Below are positions 1 through 6,280 of a stretch of DNA of 7,317 nt, piece by piece. Both the position numbers and the translations under genes were made by a program. Every line of letters starts with the position of its first letter. Positions within the stretch are counted from its first letter, which is position 1. Source of the stretch: an uncultured Bacteroidota bacterium. GTDB taxonomy: Bacteria > Bacteroidota > Bacteroidia > Chitinophagales > Chitinophagaceae. The DNA lies in NCBI GenBank assembly GCA_903835145.1, contig CAILMA010000652.1, forward strand, positions 1 through 7,317. Direction: 5' to 3'. Under the pieces are notes generated by a model, which saw only the letters and a list, made by a program, of their open reading frames with translations, was not told the DNA's origin and made no database searches.

Positions 1-97
1 ACTTTTTATGTCCTTTTAGTTTTTAGAGGTGCCCTTAAGTAAAGTGAATTTTCTCAGTACAGGGCCACCGGTGTGTCTGGCGGGGCTTTAACCAGCC

Positions 98-118
98 TTT
101 TGCCTATTGTTGGCAAAA
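98..118. repeat. Inverted repeat (7-bp arms) in the nrdJ upstream region
   Basis: TTTTGCC (98-104) and GGCAAAA (112-118) are perfect reverse complements around a 7-nt loop. A second small stem, GGCT/AGCC, lies just before it at about 84-97. Neither is followed by a T-run on the plus strand, so this is not a convincing terminator. It may be the far end of the upstream gene's 3' region or a leader structure. No reading frame of useful length crosses positions 1-120 on either strand. Confidence 0.35.
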
Positions 119-237
119 TAATTGCATGTATAAAACGCTATTTTTTAATTCAATCACCTGCTAAAATTGCAGAAGTCGCCCATTTTTACCTCCGTTAGCA
201 CTTGTTTTTTTTGGTCAAAAGCAACAAATTGTTTAAC

Positions 238-266
238 TTGTGTGGATAGAATGGAGATAACTTTTG
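238..266 (+). promoter_or_regulatory. Candidate Bacteroidota-type promoter for nrdJ
   Basis: TTG at 238-240 is followed after 17 bp by TAACTTTTG at 258-266. This resembles the Bacteroidota -33 TTTG / -7 TAnnTTTG promoter, with one extra base inside the -7 element. A competing reading is TTTG at 263-266 with TATCTTAA near 283-290. Either would give a leader of roughly 140-170 nt before nrdJ. The sequence alone cannot choose between them. Confidence 0.3.
241..249 (-). promoter_or_regulatory. DnaA-box-like site 1
   Basis: TGTGGATAG is the reverse complement of CTATCCACA, an 8/9 match to the DnaA box TTATCCACA. It sits inside the spacer of the candidate nrdJ promoter and is inverted relative to the perfect box at 318-326. 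Confidence 0.4.
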
Positions 267-317
267 TTTTTGTATGCAAATTATCTTAATACCCTTTACC
301 CGCTTGATGTAGCTAAG

Positions 318-326
318 TTATCCACA
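318..326 (+). promoter_or_regulatory. DnaA box (perfect consensus)
   Basis: TTATCCACA matches the DnaA box consensus 9/9. It lies 112 bp before the nrdJ start codon in an AT-rich spacer, 68 bp downstream of an inverted 8/9 box. In E. coli, DnaA boxes in the nrdAB promoter couple dNTP synthesis to replication initiation; a similar role here is an inference. An oriC-type cluster would normally contain more boxes than the two I see. Confidence 0.5.
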
Positions 327-438
327 GAAAGTTAATTTCTTTCTTAGGTAGCAGCGGTCGTTTTCGATAATTTAGCTGTCCCACAAAAGAGAAATACCCC
401 AAAAAAACAAGTTTTAAAACCATCAAAAAAATCAGTGC

Positions 439-3400
439 ATGACAACCAATTCTACTACTAAGGGGCTTTCCTTCCAAAGGCATTATACGCGTGACGGCGT
501 AAGCGCATTCGATATGTTCGAATATGACTACCGTACTTCGGTAATCCGGAATCCTAACGGAGAAAAAGTATTTGAGATGACCAATGTGGAGGTACCTGCA
601 CACTGGTCTCAGATAGCCACTGATATCCTGGCCCAGAAGTACTTCCGCAAAGCCGGCGTACCTCAGCCTGATGGAACAACCACACACGAAACATCGGTAA
701 AACAGGTAGCTCACCGCCTGGCTGACTGCTGGCGCGTATGGGGCGAGAAATATGGTTACTTCGCTTCAGCTGACGACGCTCAGGTTTTTTACGATGAGTT
801 AATATACAGCATACTCCAGCAAAGTTGTGCGCCTAACTCGCCACAATGGTTCAATACTGGTCTCTACAATACATACGGCATAGCGGGCAAGCCACAGGGC
901 CACTACTATGTGGACCCTACTACCAACCGCCTCGAGCGCTCTACGAATGCCTACGAGCGTCCTCAGCCACACGCCTGCTTCATACTCAGTGTAGATGACG
1001 ACCTGGTGAACGAAGGCGGTATCATGGACCTTTGGGTGCGCGAAGCACGTATCTTCAAATACGGCTCCGGCGTTGGTACCAACTATTCCAACATCCGTGC
1101 TGAAGGCGAAAAACTCAGCGGTGGCGGCACTTCCAGCGGCCTCATGAGCTTCCTTAAAATAGGCGATCGTGCTGCCGGTGCTATCAAGAGCGGCGGTACT
1201 ACCCGCAGGGCAGCCAAAATGGTTTGTCTTGACCTCGACCACCCTGAAGTTGTGAACTTCATAGACTGGAAGGTAGAAGAAGAAAAGAAAGTAGCGGCGC
1301 TTATTGCTGCCGGTTACCCATCAGACTACGAAGGTGAAGCCTACAAAACCGTTTCCGGACAAAACTCTAATAACTCACTGCGCATACCTAACTCTTTCTT
1401 CAAAACGCTGGATAATAATGGCGATTGGGAAATGACAGCACGCAGCACCGGTAAGGCTATGAGAACCATACCAGCCCGCGAGTTATGGGAAAAAATATCT
1501 TACGCTGCATGGCGTTGTGCTGACCCGGGTACACAGTATGATACCACAATTAATGAGTGGCATACCTGCCCCGAAGGTGGCCGCATCAGGGCTTCAAACC
1601 CATGCTCAGAGTACATGTTCCTCGATAACACAGCATGTAACCTCGCATCCCTCAACCTCCGTCGCTTCTTCAACGAAGAAACCAGCACCTTCGATGTGCC
1701 CGGTTTTGAATACATGACCCGCTTGTGGACCGTAGTACTGGAAATATCTGTGCTCATGGCGCAGTTCCCTTCACCTGAAGTGGCCCAACTGAGCTACGAC
1801 TACCGCACACTGGGTCTTGGCTTTGCCAACCTCGGTTCTATGCTCATGGTAAGCGGTATTGCTTACGACAGCGAAGAAAGCCGTGCAATAGCTGGTGCCA
1901 TCTCCGCCATCATGAATGGAGTTGCTTATAAAACATCAGCCGAAATGGCGCGTTGCCTCGGTGCGTTCCCACGCTTTGCAGAAAACAAGGAACACATGAT
2001 GCGTGTAATGCGCAACCACCGTGCAGCTGCTTACGATGCAAGCGACGCTTACGAAGGCATTGAAATAAAGCCAGTTGGCATCAACGCTAAGTATTGCCCT
2101 GATTACCTGCTTAAAGCTGCTACCCGCGCCTGGGACGACGCAGTGCAAATGGGCGAGCAATATGGCTACCGCAATGCACAGGCTACCGTTATAGCACCTA
2201 CAGGCACCATTGGTCTCGTTATGGATTGCGATACTACCGGTGTAGAGCCTGATTTCGCACTCGTGAAATTCAAAAAGCTTTCTGGTGGTGGTTATTTCAA
2301 AATCATTAACCAGTCTATACCAGCAGCATTAAAGAAACTGGGCTACAAGGCCGATGAAATTGATACCATTGTAAAATATGCAAAAGGTCATGGCACATTC
2401 GCCGGTGCTCCTTACATCAATCACCAGAGCCTCAGCGAGAAAGGGTTTATTGCAGAAGAAATAAAGAAACTCGATACTGCCGTTGCCGGTGCATTCGAAG
2501 CAGGATTTGTGTTCAATGTTTATACCCTCGGCGAGAGCTGCCTGCAGCGCATTGGCTTCACTCCTGAGCAGTATTATGCACCTGATTTCAGCCTGCTGCA
2601 TGAGCTTGGCTTCAGCGATGAAGAAATAGACGCCGCCAACGACTACGCTTGTGGAACCATGACCGTAGAAGGCGCACCATTCCTTAAAAACGAACACCTT
2701 TCAGTATTCGACTGCGCCAACAAGTGCGGTAAGAAAGGCGAGCGCTACATACATGCTCACGGCCACATCCGCATGATGGCTGCCGTGCAACCATTCATAA
2801 GCGGTGCAATATCCAAAACCATTAACCTGCCTAACGAAGCCGCAGTTGATGAAATTAAGGATTGCTACTACCTCAGCTGGCAGCTTGGCCTTAAAGCCTG
2901 CGCACTTTACCGCGATGGCTCTAAACTCAGCCAGCCACTCAGCAACAAAAGCGATAAAAAGACCAAGGAAGAAGATAAAAAAGATACTGCCGCAACACCT
3001 GCTGCCGATAGCGGACAAATAGTGGACATGAGCCGCCTAACAGTAGAAGAGCTGCTGGAAGAAGTAAACCGCCGCGTGCAGGCCAGCCCTGATACCCGCC
3101 TCAAGCGCGAGCTCAGCCGCATAGTAGAGCGCAAGCAACTGCCTGCTAAGCGCCGTGGTTATACCATAAAAGGCAAAGTAGGAGGCCAGGCCCTCTTCCT
3201 GCGCACGGGTGAGTATGGCGATGGTACGCTGGGTGAGATATTCATTGATATGGCCAAGGAAGGTGCTACCATGCGCAGCCTGCTCAATAGCTTTGCTATA
3301 GCCATATCCGTAGGCTTGCAATACGGTGTGCCGCTGGAGGAATATGTGGATAAATTCATTTTCTCCCGCTTTGAGCCATCAGGCATTGTAGAGCATCCGA

Positions 3401-3768
3401 ACATTAAATCAGCAACCTCTGTACTCGATTATATCTTCCGCCTGCTGGCATACGAATACCTGGACCGCGACGACCTGGTGCACGTACAGGACCCAAACAA
3501 AATGACCCGCACCGAAGAGCTCGAAGCGCAGAAACAACTGGAACTATCGCAGGTAAGAATAACAGCACCACAAGTACCGACACAAAAAGCAAAGACACCT
3601 ATAGCCCCTATGGCAGTAGGCGCCAATGCCGCTAATTCCCTCGAAATGAAGAAGCTCATGGGTACCAGTGCCGATGCACCAGCCTGCCGCAACTGTGGCA
3701 ACATCACCCTCAGAAACGGTACGTGCTATATGTGCCCTAACTGCGGCACAACCACGGGCTGCAGTTAG
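439..3768 (+). CDS. nrdJ: Adenosylcobalamin-dependent (class II) ribonucleoside reductase
   Basis: This cytosolic enzyme reduces ribonucleotides to deoxyribonucleotides for DNA synthesis. It makes its thiyl radical from adenosylcobalamin, so it needs neither oxygen nor a radical-generating partner subunit. The protein has 1109 residues, within the family's range. An N-terminal class II domain covers about 15-130 and the barrel about 170-830. Catalytic residues are visible in the NPCSE motif: N387, radical-bearing C389 and E391. C180 and C400 sit where the family's reducible cysteine pair lies. The phosphate-binding loop PTGTIG is at 587-592. A Lys/Asp-rich linker (about 835-860) leads to a TSCPD domain (about 907-1015). 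The tail has six cysteines (1083, 1086, 1096, 1099, 1102, 1108), suited to relaying electrons from thioredoxin or binding zinc. I see no N-terminal ATP cone. ATG 439 is the only ATG after an in-frame stop at 415-417; an A-rich stretch precedes it and no Shine-Dalgarno is seen. The gene appears monocistronic. Confidence 0.97.
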   Translation: MTTNSTTKGLSFQRHYTRDGVSAFDMFEYDYRTSVIRNPNGEKVFEMTNVEVPAHWSQIATDILAQKYFRKAGVPQPDGTTTHETSVKQVAHRLADCWRVWGEKYGYFASADDAQVFYDELIYSILQQSCAPNSPQWFNTGLYNTYGIAGKPQGHYYVDPTTNRLERSTNAYERPQPHACFILSVDDDLVNEGGIMDLWVREARIFKYGSGVGTNYSNIRAEGEKLSGGGTSSGLMSFLKIGDRAAGAIKSGGTTRRAAKMVCLDLDHPEVVNFIDWKVEEEKKVAALIAAGYPSDYEGEAYKTVSGQNSNNSLRIPNSFFKTLDNNGDWEMTARSTGKAMRTIPARELWEKISYAAWRCADPGTQYDTTINEWHTCPEGGRIRASNPCSEYMFLDNTACNLASLNLRRFFNEETSTFDVPGFEYMTRLWTVVLEISVLMAQFPSPEVAQLSYDYRTLGLGFANLGSMLMVSGIAYDSEESRAIAGAISAIMNGVAYKTSAEMARCLGAFPRFAENKEHMMRVMRNHRAAAYDASDAYEGIEIKPVGINAKYCPDYLLKAATRAWDDAVQMGEQYGYRNAQATVIAPTGTIGLVMDCDTTGVEPDFALVKFKKLSGGGYFKIINQSIPAALKKLGYKADEIDTIVKYAKGHGTFAGAPYINHQSLSEKGFIAEEIKKLDTAVAGAFEAGFVFNVYTLGESCLQRIGFTPEQYYAPDFSLLHELGFSDEEIDAANDYACGTMTVEGAPFLKNEHLSVFDCANKCGKKGERYIHAHGHIRMMAAVQPFISGAISKTINLPNEAAVDEIKDCYYLSWQLGLKACALYRDGSKLSQPLSNKSDKKTKEEDKKDTAATPAADSGQIVDMSRLTVEELLEEVNRRVQASPDTRLKRELSRIVERKQLPAKRRGYTIKGKVGGQALFLRTGEYGDGTLGEIFIDMAKEGATMRSLLNSFAIAISVGLQYGVPLEEYVDKFIFSRFEPSGIVEHPNIKSATSVLDYIFRLLAYEYLDRDDLVHVQDPNKMTRTEELEAQKQLELSQVRITAPQVPTQKAKTPIAPMAVGANAANSLEMKKLMGTSADAPACRNCGNITLRNGTCYMCPNCGTTTGCS

Positions 3769-3871
3769 TAGCACCACAAAAATGAAAACAACGCTCCCTC
3801 ACCGGAACGTAAAAGACAGAACATAGAAAAAATAAATCCCATCAATTAAACTCAGATTGTGTTTAAAATAC

Positions 3872-3903
3872 AAAACCCGTCATTTCTATGGCGGGTTTTA
3901 GTG
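3872..3903 (+). terminator. Rho-independent terminator after nrdJ
   Basis: The left arm AAAACCCGTCAT (3872-3883) pairs along all 12 positions, with one G-T wobble, with ATGGCGGGTTTT (3888-3899). The loop is TTCT. The T-run of the right arm continues into TAGTGTTTT. The flanking A and T tracts could let it act in both directions. It lies about 100 bp after the nrdJ stop and closes that transcript. Confidence 0.88.
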
Positions 3904-3934
3904 TTTTATCCCTCGACAAACACTAAAAACCGCA

Positions 3935-3980
3935 AACTCATAATTCACCCGCCACGGCGAGGCAGGTAACTCATATTCAT
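3935..3980 (+). repeat. Left-flank copies of the AACTCAT/AATTCA repeat
   Basis: AACTCAT at 3935-3941 followed directly by AATTCAC, and AACTCAT at 3968-3974 followed by ATTCAT, match the units of the larger array at 4180-4242. Between the two pairs lies a short GC-rich stretch (about 3948-3965). These copies mark the left side of the 200-bp GC-richer segment at 3981-4179, and the array marks its right side. Confidence 0.6.
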
Positions 3981-4179
3981 TTTGTCGCACGTCTGTAGCA
4001 TAGCCCCGTGGGTTGATGATCTTGAGCCGCCCCAAACCCGCGGTTTGCAACCACCGTCAGCACACTCCTCAACGCGAACAGCCCTGCATGGGCGTAATTT
4101 CGCCCGATGCGCTCACCTCGTTAGTCGGCAGGTAAAAACCGGAAATCCTTTTTATCCCTTAAATCATGGTTCAGACAAA
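3981..4179. repeat. REP-like intergenic hairpin segment
   Basis: This is a non-coding segment, richer in GC than its surroundings. CCGTGGGTT (4006-4014) pairs with AACCCGCGG (4035-4043) with one wobble across a 20-nt loop. Two alternative tight hairpins overlap it: CAAACC-CGC-GGTTTG (4033-4047) and GGTT-TGC-AACC (4042-4052). The stretch at about 4140-4175 ends in AAATCATGGTTCAGAC, a sequence style I recall from dispersed intergenic repeats in Bacteroidota; this is from memory and was not searched. An open frame of 75 codons from TTG 3982 crosses it but runs into the heptamer array and is probably not a gene. Palindromes of this kind are typical of REP elements mobilised by RAYT transposases, but no such gene is present here. 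Confidence 0.5.
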
Positions 4180-4242
4180 AACTCACAACTCATAACTCAT
4201 AATTCATAACTCATAATTCATAACTCATAATTTCTAACTCCT
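4180..4242 (+). repeat. Heptanucleotide tandem array, nine AAYTCAT-type units
   Basis: Nine consecutive 7-nt units fill 63 bp exactly: AACTCAC, AACTCAT, AACTCAT, AATTCAT, AACTCAT, AATTCAT, AACTCAT, AATTTCT, AACTCCT. The central units alternate between C and T at position 3, giving a 14-bp super-period. The end units have decayed. The array ends 14 bp before the -7 promoter motif of the transporter gene, so copy-number change could alter the -33 region. Confidence 0.92.
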
Positions 4243-4256
4243 AAACCAAATTCCCC

Positions 4257-4264
4257 TAAATTTG
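4257..4264 (+). promoter_or_regulatory. Bacteroidota -7 promoter motif of the MFS gene
   Basis: TAAATTTG is a perfect match to TAnnTTTG. No clear TTTG is visible 17-23 bp upstream, where the heptamer array ends. Transcription from here would start near 4270, leaving a very short leader to the TTG at 4287 or about 90 nt to the ATG at 4359. Confidence 0.5.
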
Positions 4265-4286
4265 CCCTCAAAATTTTTTTACTGTT

Positions 4287-5696
4287 TTGGGAAAAGCCGT
4301 TCAATACCTTGCCCGCAAAAAAGCCTCAGGCAACATTGCAGCAAAGCAATACTATGTAATGGCTTACCGCCTGCTGCTGCGGCATAAGTCACTGCGCTTT
4401 CCTGTATTCAGGATGTACCTGCTCATGCGCTTCGCCATAATACTGGCGCTCAACATGCAGTCTACCATCATCAGCTACTTTGTTTATACCCTTACGTTTA
4501 ATCCCGTCACCCACAAGGGCGATGCACTTGTGCTGGGCCTGCTGGGCCTTTGGGAGGTAATACCTGCCATAGGTTTTTCGCTCTTCTCCGGTCACTTTGT
4601 TGATCTCGCAGAAAAGCGCAAAATGCTCCTGAAGTGCTTTGCCGGCTACCTGATGCTCAGCGGCTTCTTCGTGGTGCTGGCGTGGCCCCACCTACAGTCC
4701 GTTTTGCCCCGCAATTACATTATCTGGCTGGTTTATGCCGGTATTTTCGCGGGTGGTGCCCTGCGGGCATTCATCAGCCCCGCCAGCTTCGCATTATTTG
4801 GTATGCTCCTGCCCAAAAAGCTTTATGCCAATGCAACGACCTGGAGCAGTGCCGCATGGCAAACAGGCTTTGTTATAGGCCCGTTGCTGGGCGGTTTCCT
4901 TATCGCGCTTATAGGGTTTCAGGGCGGCCTCATAGCAACAGCTGCTATAGAACTTGTAGCAATAGCCGCTGTTCTCGCAGTCCCCGCTCAGGCCATAGTC
5001 AAAAAAGAAAAGGAACCCATCCTTAAAAGTCTTGCCGAAGGCATCAGGTTTGTATTTAGCACCCAGCTTGTGCTTGCGGCCCTGTCCCTCGATATGTTTG
5101 CTGTATTATTCGGGGGTGCCTCGGCCCTGCTGCCCGTTTATGCCGACGAAATCCTCAAGGTAGGGGAGGTGGGTTTTGGCTGGATGCGTGCCGCACCTGG
5201 CATCGGCTCCATATTTATGCTCATGATACTATCTGCAAGGCCGCTCACCAAGAACGCAGGCATAAAGCTGCTCATTGCCATTACTGGCTTTGGCGTTACT
5301 ACTATCATTTTTGGGCTTTGCGGCAGCCTCGCCCCAACCACAGTTTTGGGGAGTTTCCTTGGGTGCAATATCTCGCTTGCGTTCGTATTGGCCTTTGTTA
5401 TGCTGCTTGCCACTGGTATGTTCGATACTGTTAGTGTTGTTATCCGCAGCACGGTACTACAGCTCTATACGCCCGATAACATGCGCGGCAGGGTAGCGGC
5501 CGTGAATACGATGTTCATCAGCTCCTCTAACGAACTCGGTGCTATGGAAAGCGGCATCACCGCCCGCTGGATGGGTGCTGTTCCAGCCGTGGTATTTGGC
5601 GGCTGCATGACCATAGTGGTTGTCGGCGTCACCTATTTCGCCGCACCCCTCCTCCGGGTACTTAAACTTGAGCCCGACGGAAAAGAGGGCCGTTAA
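4287..5696 (+). CDS. MFS transporter, EntS/MFS_3 family exporter
   Basis: This is a predicted inner-membrane major facilitator of 469 residues with about 10-12 hydrophobic segments between residues 43 and 458. The cytoplasmic loop after the second segment carries the MFS motif A, seen as GHFVDLAEKRK at 102-112. Two stretches are typical of the MFS_3 (enterobactin exporter EntS-like) family: LSLDMFAVLFGG from 266, and RGRVAAVNTMFISSSNELG from 400. Members export siderophores, drugs or metabolites by proton antiport; the substrate here cannot be read from sequence. The start is uncertain. TTG 4287 fits the nearby promoter, and the following 24 codons look coding. ATG 4359 (residue 25) gives an N-terminus more like relatives. 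The gene stands alone, with repeats on both sides and no recognisable terminator directly after it. Confidence 0.88.
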   Translation: MGKAVQYLARKKASGNIAAKQYYVMAYRLLLRHKSLRFPVFRMYLLMRFAIILALNMQSTIISYFVYTLTFNPVTHKGDALVLGLLGLWEVIPAIGFSLFSGHFVDLAEKRKMLLKCFAGYLMLSGFFVVLAWPHLQSVLPRNYIIWLVYAGIFAGGALRAFISPASFALFGMLLPKKLYANATTWSSAAWQTGFVIGPLLGGFLIALIGFQGGLIATAAIELVAIAAVLAVPAQAIVKKEKEPILKSLAEGIRFVFSTQLVLAALSLDMFAVLFGGASALLPVYADEILKVGEVGFGWMRAAPGIGSIFMLMILSARPLTKNAGIKLLIAITGFGVTTIIFGLCGSLAPTTVLGSFLGCNISLAFVLAFVMLLATGMFDTVSVVIRSTVLQLYTPDNMRGRVAAVNTMFISSSNELGAMESGITARWMGAVPAVVFGGCMTIVVVGVTYFAAPLLRVLKLEPDGKEGR

Positions 5697-5723
5697 TAAA
5701 TTGGACTCATTATGTGCCGGCAT

Positions 5724-5738
5724 GGCGTTTGCAACGCC
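5724..5738. repeat. Triloop hairpin, REP-like
   Basis: GGCGTT-TGC-AACGCC is a perfect 6-bp stem with a 3-nt loop, extendable by CA/TG with one bulged T. No T-run follows, so it is a poor terminator although it lies 27 bp after the transporter stop. The apex GTTTGCAAC is identical to that of the hairpin at 4042-4052, suggesting related dispersed elements. Confidence 0.5.
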
Positions 5739-5776
5739 TGTAAGAAACCAAACCGAACTCATCACCCGATGCCCGG

Positions 5777-5805
5777 ATTGAGCCCTATCATTCCTATTGA
5801 GCCCT
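5777..5805. repeat. 10-bp direct repeat
   Basis: ATTGAGCCCT occurs at 5777-5786 and 5796-5805, offset 19 bp. It lies in the 233-bp spacer between the converging transporter and antitoxin-like genes. That spacer (5697-5929) otherwise shows only the hairpin at 5724-5738 and the short ORF at 5889-5930. Confidence 0.5.
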
Positions 5806-5888
5806 TCAACATTACTAAACGAATATAAAATCGCGCTGGGTTTTAAAATTTGGAAAACATGTTCTCATCTGCCGTTTTTTGCGCATGA

Positions 5889-5930
5889 TCAACGGAAAAG
5901 ATTGTAGTCCCTTAAAATTGCGTACTTCAT
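5889..5930 (-). other. Short ORF overlapping the antitoxin-like gene stop, possible gene remnant
   Basis: The stop of the upstream gene overlaps an ATG as TAATG, the arrangement of translationally coupled pairs. The ORF encodes only 13 residues (MKYAILRDYNLFR) before a stop. Shifted by one base, the DNA continues as an open stretch of about 20 codons containing FSVDHAQKTADENMFSKF, ending near 5830. This could be what is left of a frameshifted or truncated downstream partner, where a toxin gene would be expected. It could also be chance; I recognise no family. Confidence 0.2.
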
Positions 5931-6163
5931 TACATCGCCGCAATTTTCGCTCTGAGCTCACGGTGGGCAACTTCGGCTGGCAAAGTCTCTGCAGCCCCGG
6001 TTTCATACCCATTTAAAACGCTGTAGAATTTTTTTAAATCCTTATCAGAATAATTCTGGCTATGCAACTCATTTTCAAGCAACAAATGAATTGCCTTTAG
6101 CTTTTTTTCATCAGCCTCCTCAATAAATTGATGCAATTCTTTTTTTATTGCCGAAATGGTCAT
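5930..6163 (-). CDS. Small antitoxin-like protein (addiction-module type), orphan
   Basis: This is a 77-residue, charged and largely helical protein without membrane segments. The N-terminal helix (about 3-35, with IKKELHQFIEEADEKKLKAI) resembles small Bacteroidota proteins encoded beside RelE/ParE-type toxins. In those the N-terminal helices are followed by a short linker and a toxin-binding tail. Here the tail would be about 40-77, around NGYETGAAETLPAEV. The likeness is from memory of the family pattern, not a search. Its toxin is not evident: only a 13-codon ORF overlaps its stop. The -7 motif TATTTTTG lies 14 bp before the ATG, and inverted repeats overlap the control region, as expected for an autoregulated antitoxin. 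It converges with the transporter gene. It might instead be an unrelated helical protein. Confidence 0.6.
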   Translation of the reverse strand: MTISAIKKELHQFIEEADEKKLKAIHLLLENELHSQNYSDKDLKKFYSVLNGYETGAAETLPAEVAHRELRAKIAAM

Positions 6164-6177
6164 ACCCTTTTTTATTA

Positions 6178-6185
6178 CAAAAATA
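6178..6185 (-). promoter_or_regulatory. -7 promoter motif of the antitoxin-like gene
   Basis: Read on the minus strand this is TATTTTTG, a perfect TAnnTTTG, ending 14 bp before the ATG whose first base is 6163. No TTTG is evident at the expected -33 distance. The inverted repeat at 6187-6217 covers that position. Confidence 0.5.
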
Positions 6186-6186
6186 C

Positions 6187-6217
6187 AAAACGACAGTCAT
6201 TTTGCTCACGTCGTTTT
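6187..6217. promoter_or_regulatory. Inverted repeat AAAACGAC/GTCGTTTT, candidate operator
   Basis: AAAACGAC (6187-6194) and GTCGTTTT (6210-6217) form perfect 8-bp arms 15 nt apart. They sit immediately upstream of the -7 motif of the minus-strand gene, covering its -33 region. This is where an autorepressor would bind. The six Ts from 6214 also allow a weak plus-strand terminator reading, but no plus-strand gene ends nearby. Confidence 0.45.
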
Positions 6218-6229
6218 TTCGAATCTAAA

Positions 6230-6255
6230 GGATGTTTTTAACGACCAAAACATCC
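6230..6255. repeat. Inverted repeat GGATGTTTT/AAAACATCC
   Basis: Perfect 9-bp arms (6230-6238 and 6247-6255) surround an 8-nt loop that contains ACGAC, the core of the neighbouring inverted repeat. No T-run follows on either strand, so it is not a standard terminator. It could be a second operator site of the minus-strand gene or part of the repeat island. Confidence 0.45.
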
Positions 6256-6280
6256 CCCCGGAAACACCGCCCCGTTCTTT

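Noticed and set aside
28..110. Possible cobalamin riboswitch upstream of nrdJ (GGTGCC, TAAAGTGAAT, CCGGTG and a CCAG..TGCC stretch occur in order)
   Set aside because: Spacing is wrong, the GGGAA core has a mismatch, and the B12 box (AGCCAGGAGACCTGCC) is not present. Switching off a B12-requiring enzyme when B12 is plentiful would also make little sense.
150..300. NrdR boxes upstream of nrdJ
   Set aside because: No 16-bp ACACwAyATaTwGTGT-like sites were found; the near-palindrome AACAAATTGTT (223-233) is too short and different.
120..330. Replication origin (oriC) in the AT-rich leader with DnaA boxes
   Set aside because: Only two box-like sites were seen, and neither dnaA nor other origin-linked genes are in view. 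Kept only as an alternative to regulation of nrdJ.
313..714. Minus-strand open frame of 133 codons across the nrdJ start
   Set aside because: It overlaps the 5' end of nrdJ antisense, shows no recognisable family, and has no promoter motif of its own.
799..3777. Several open frames of 60-147 codons on the minus strand and in other plus frames inside nrdJ
   Set aside because: They lie wholly or mostly within a strongly conserved gene, have no family features, and arise from its codon bias.
3782..3826. 14-codon ORF after nrdJ
   Set aside because: It is very short, has no conserved features, and lies before the terminator in the 3' untranslated region.
3982..4209. 75-codon open frame starting at TTG
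   Set aside because: It reads through hairpin DNA into the heptamer array, with a poor start codon and no protein-like features.
5815..6012. 65-codon minus-strand open frame overlapping the end of the antitoxin-like gene
   Set aside because: It overlaps that gene in another frame by about 80 bp, and its basic, low-complexity translation matches no family I know.
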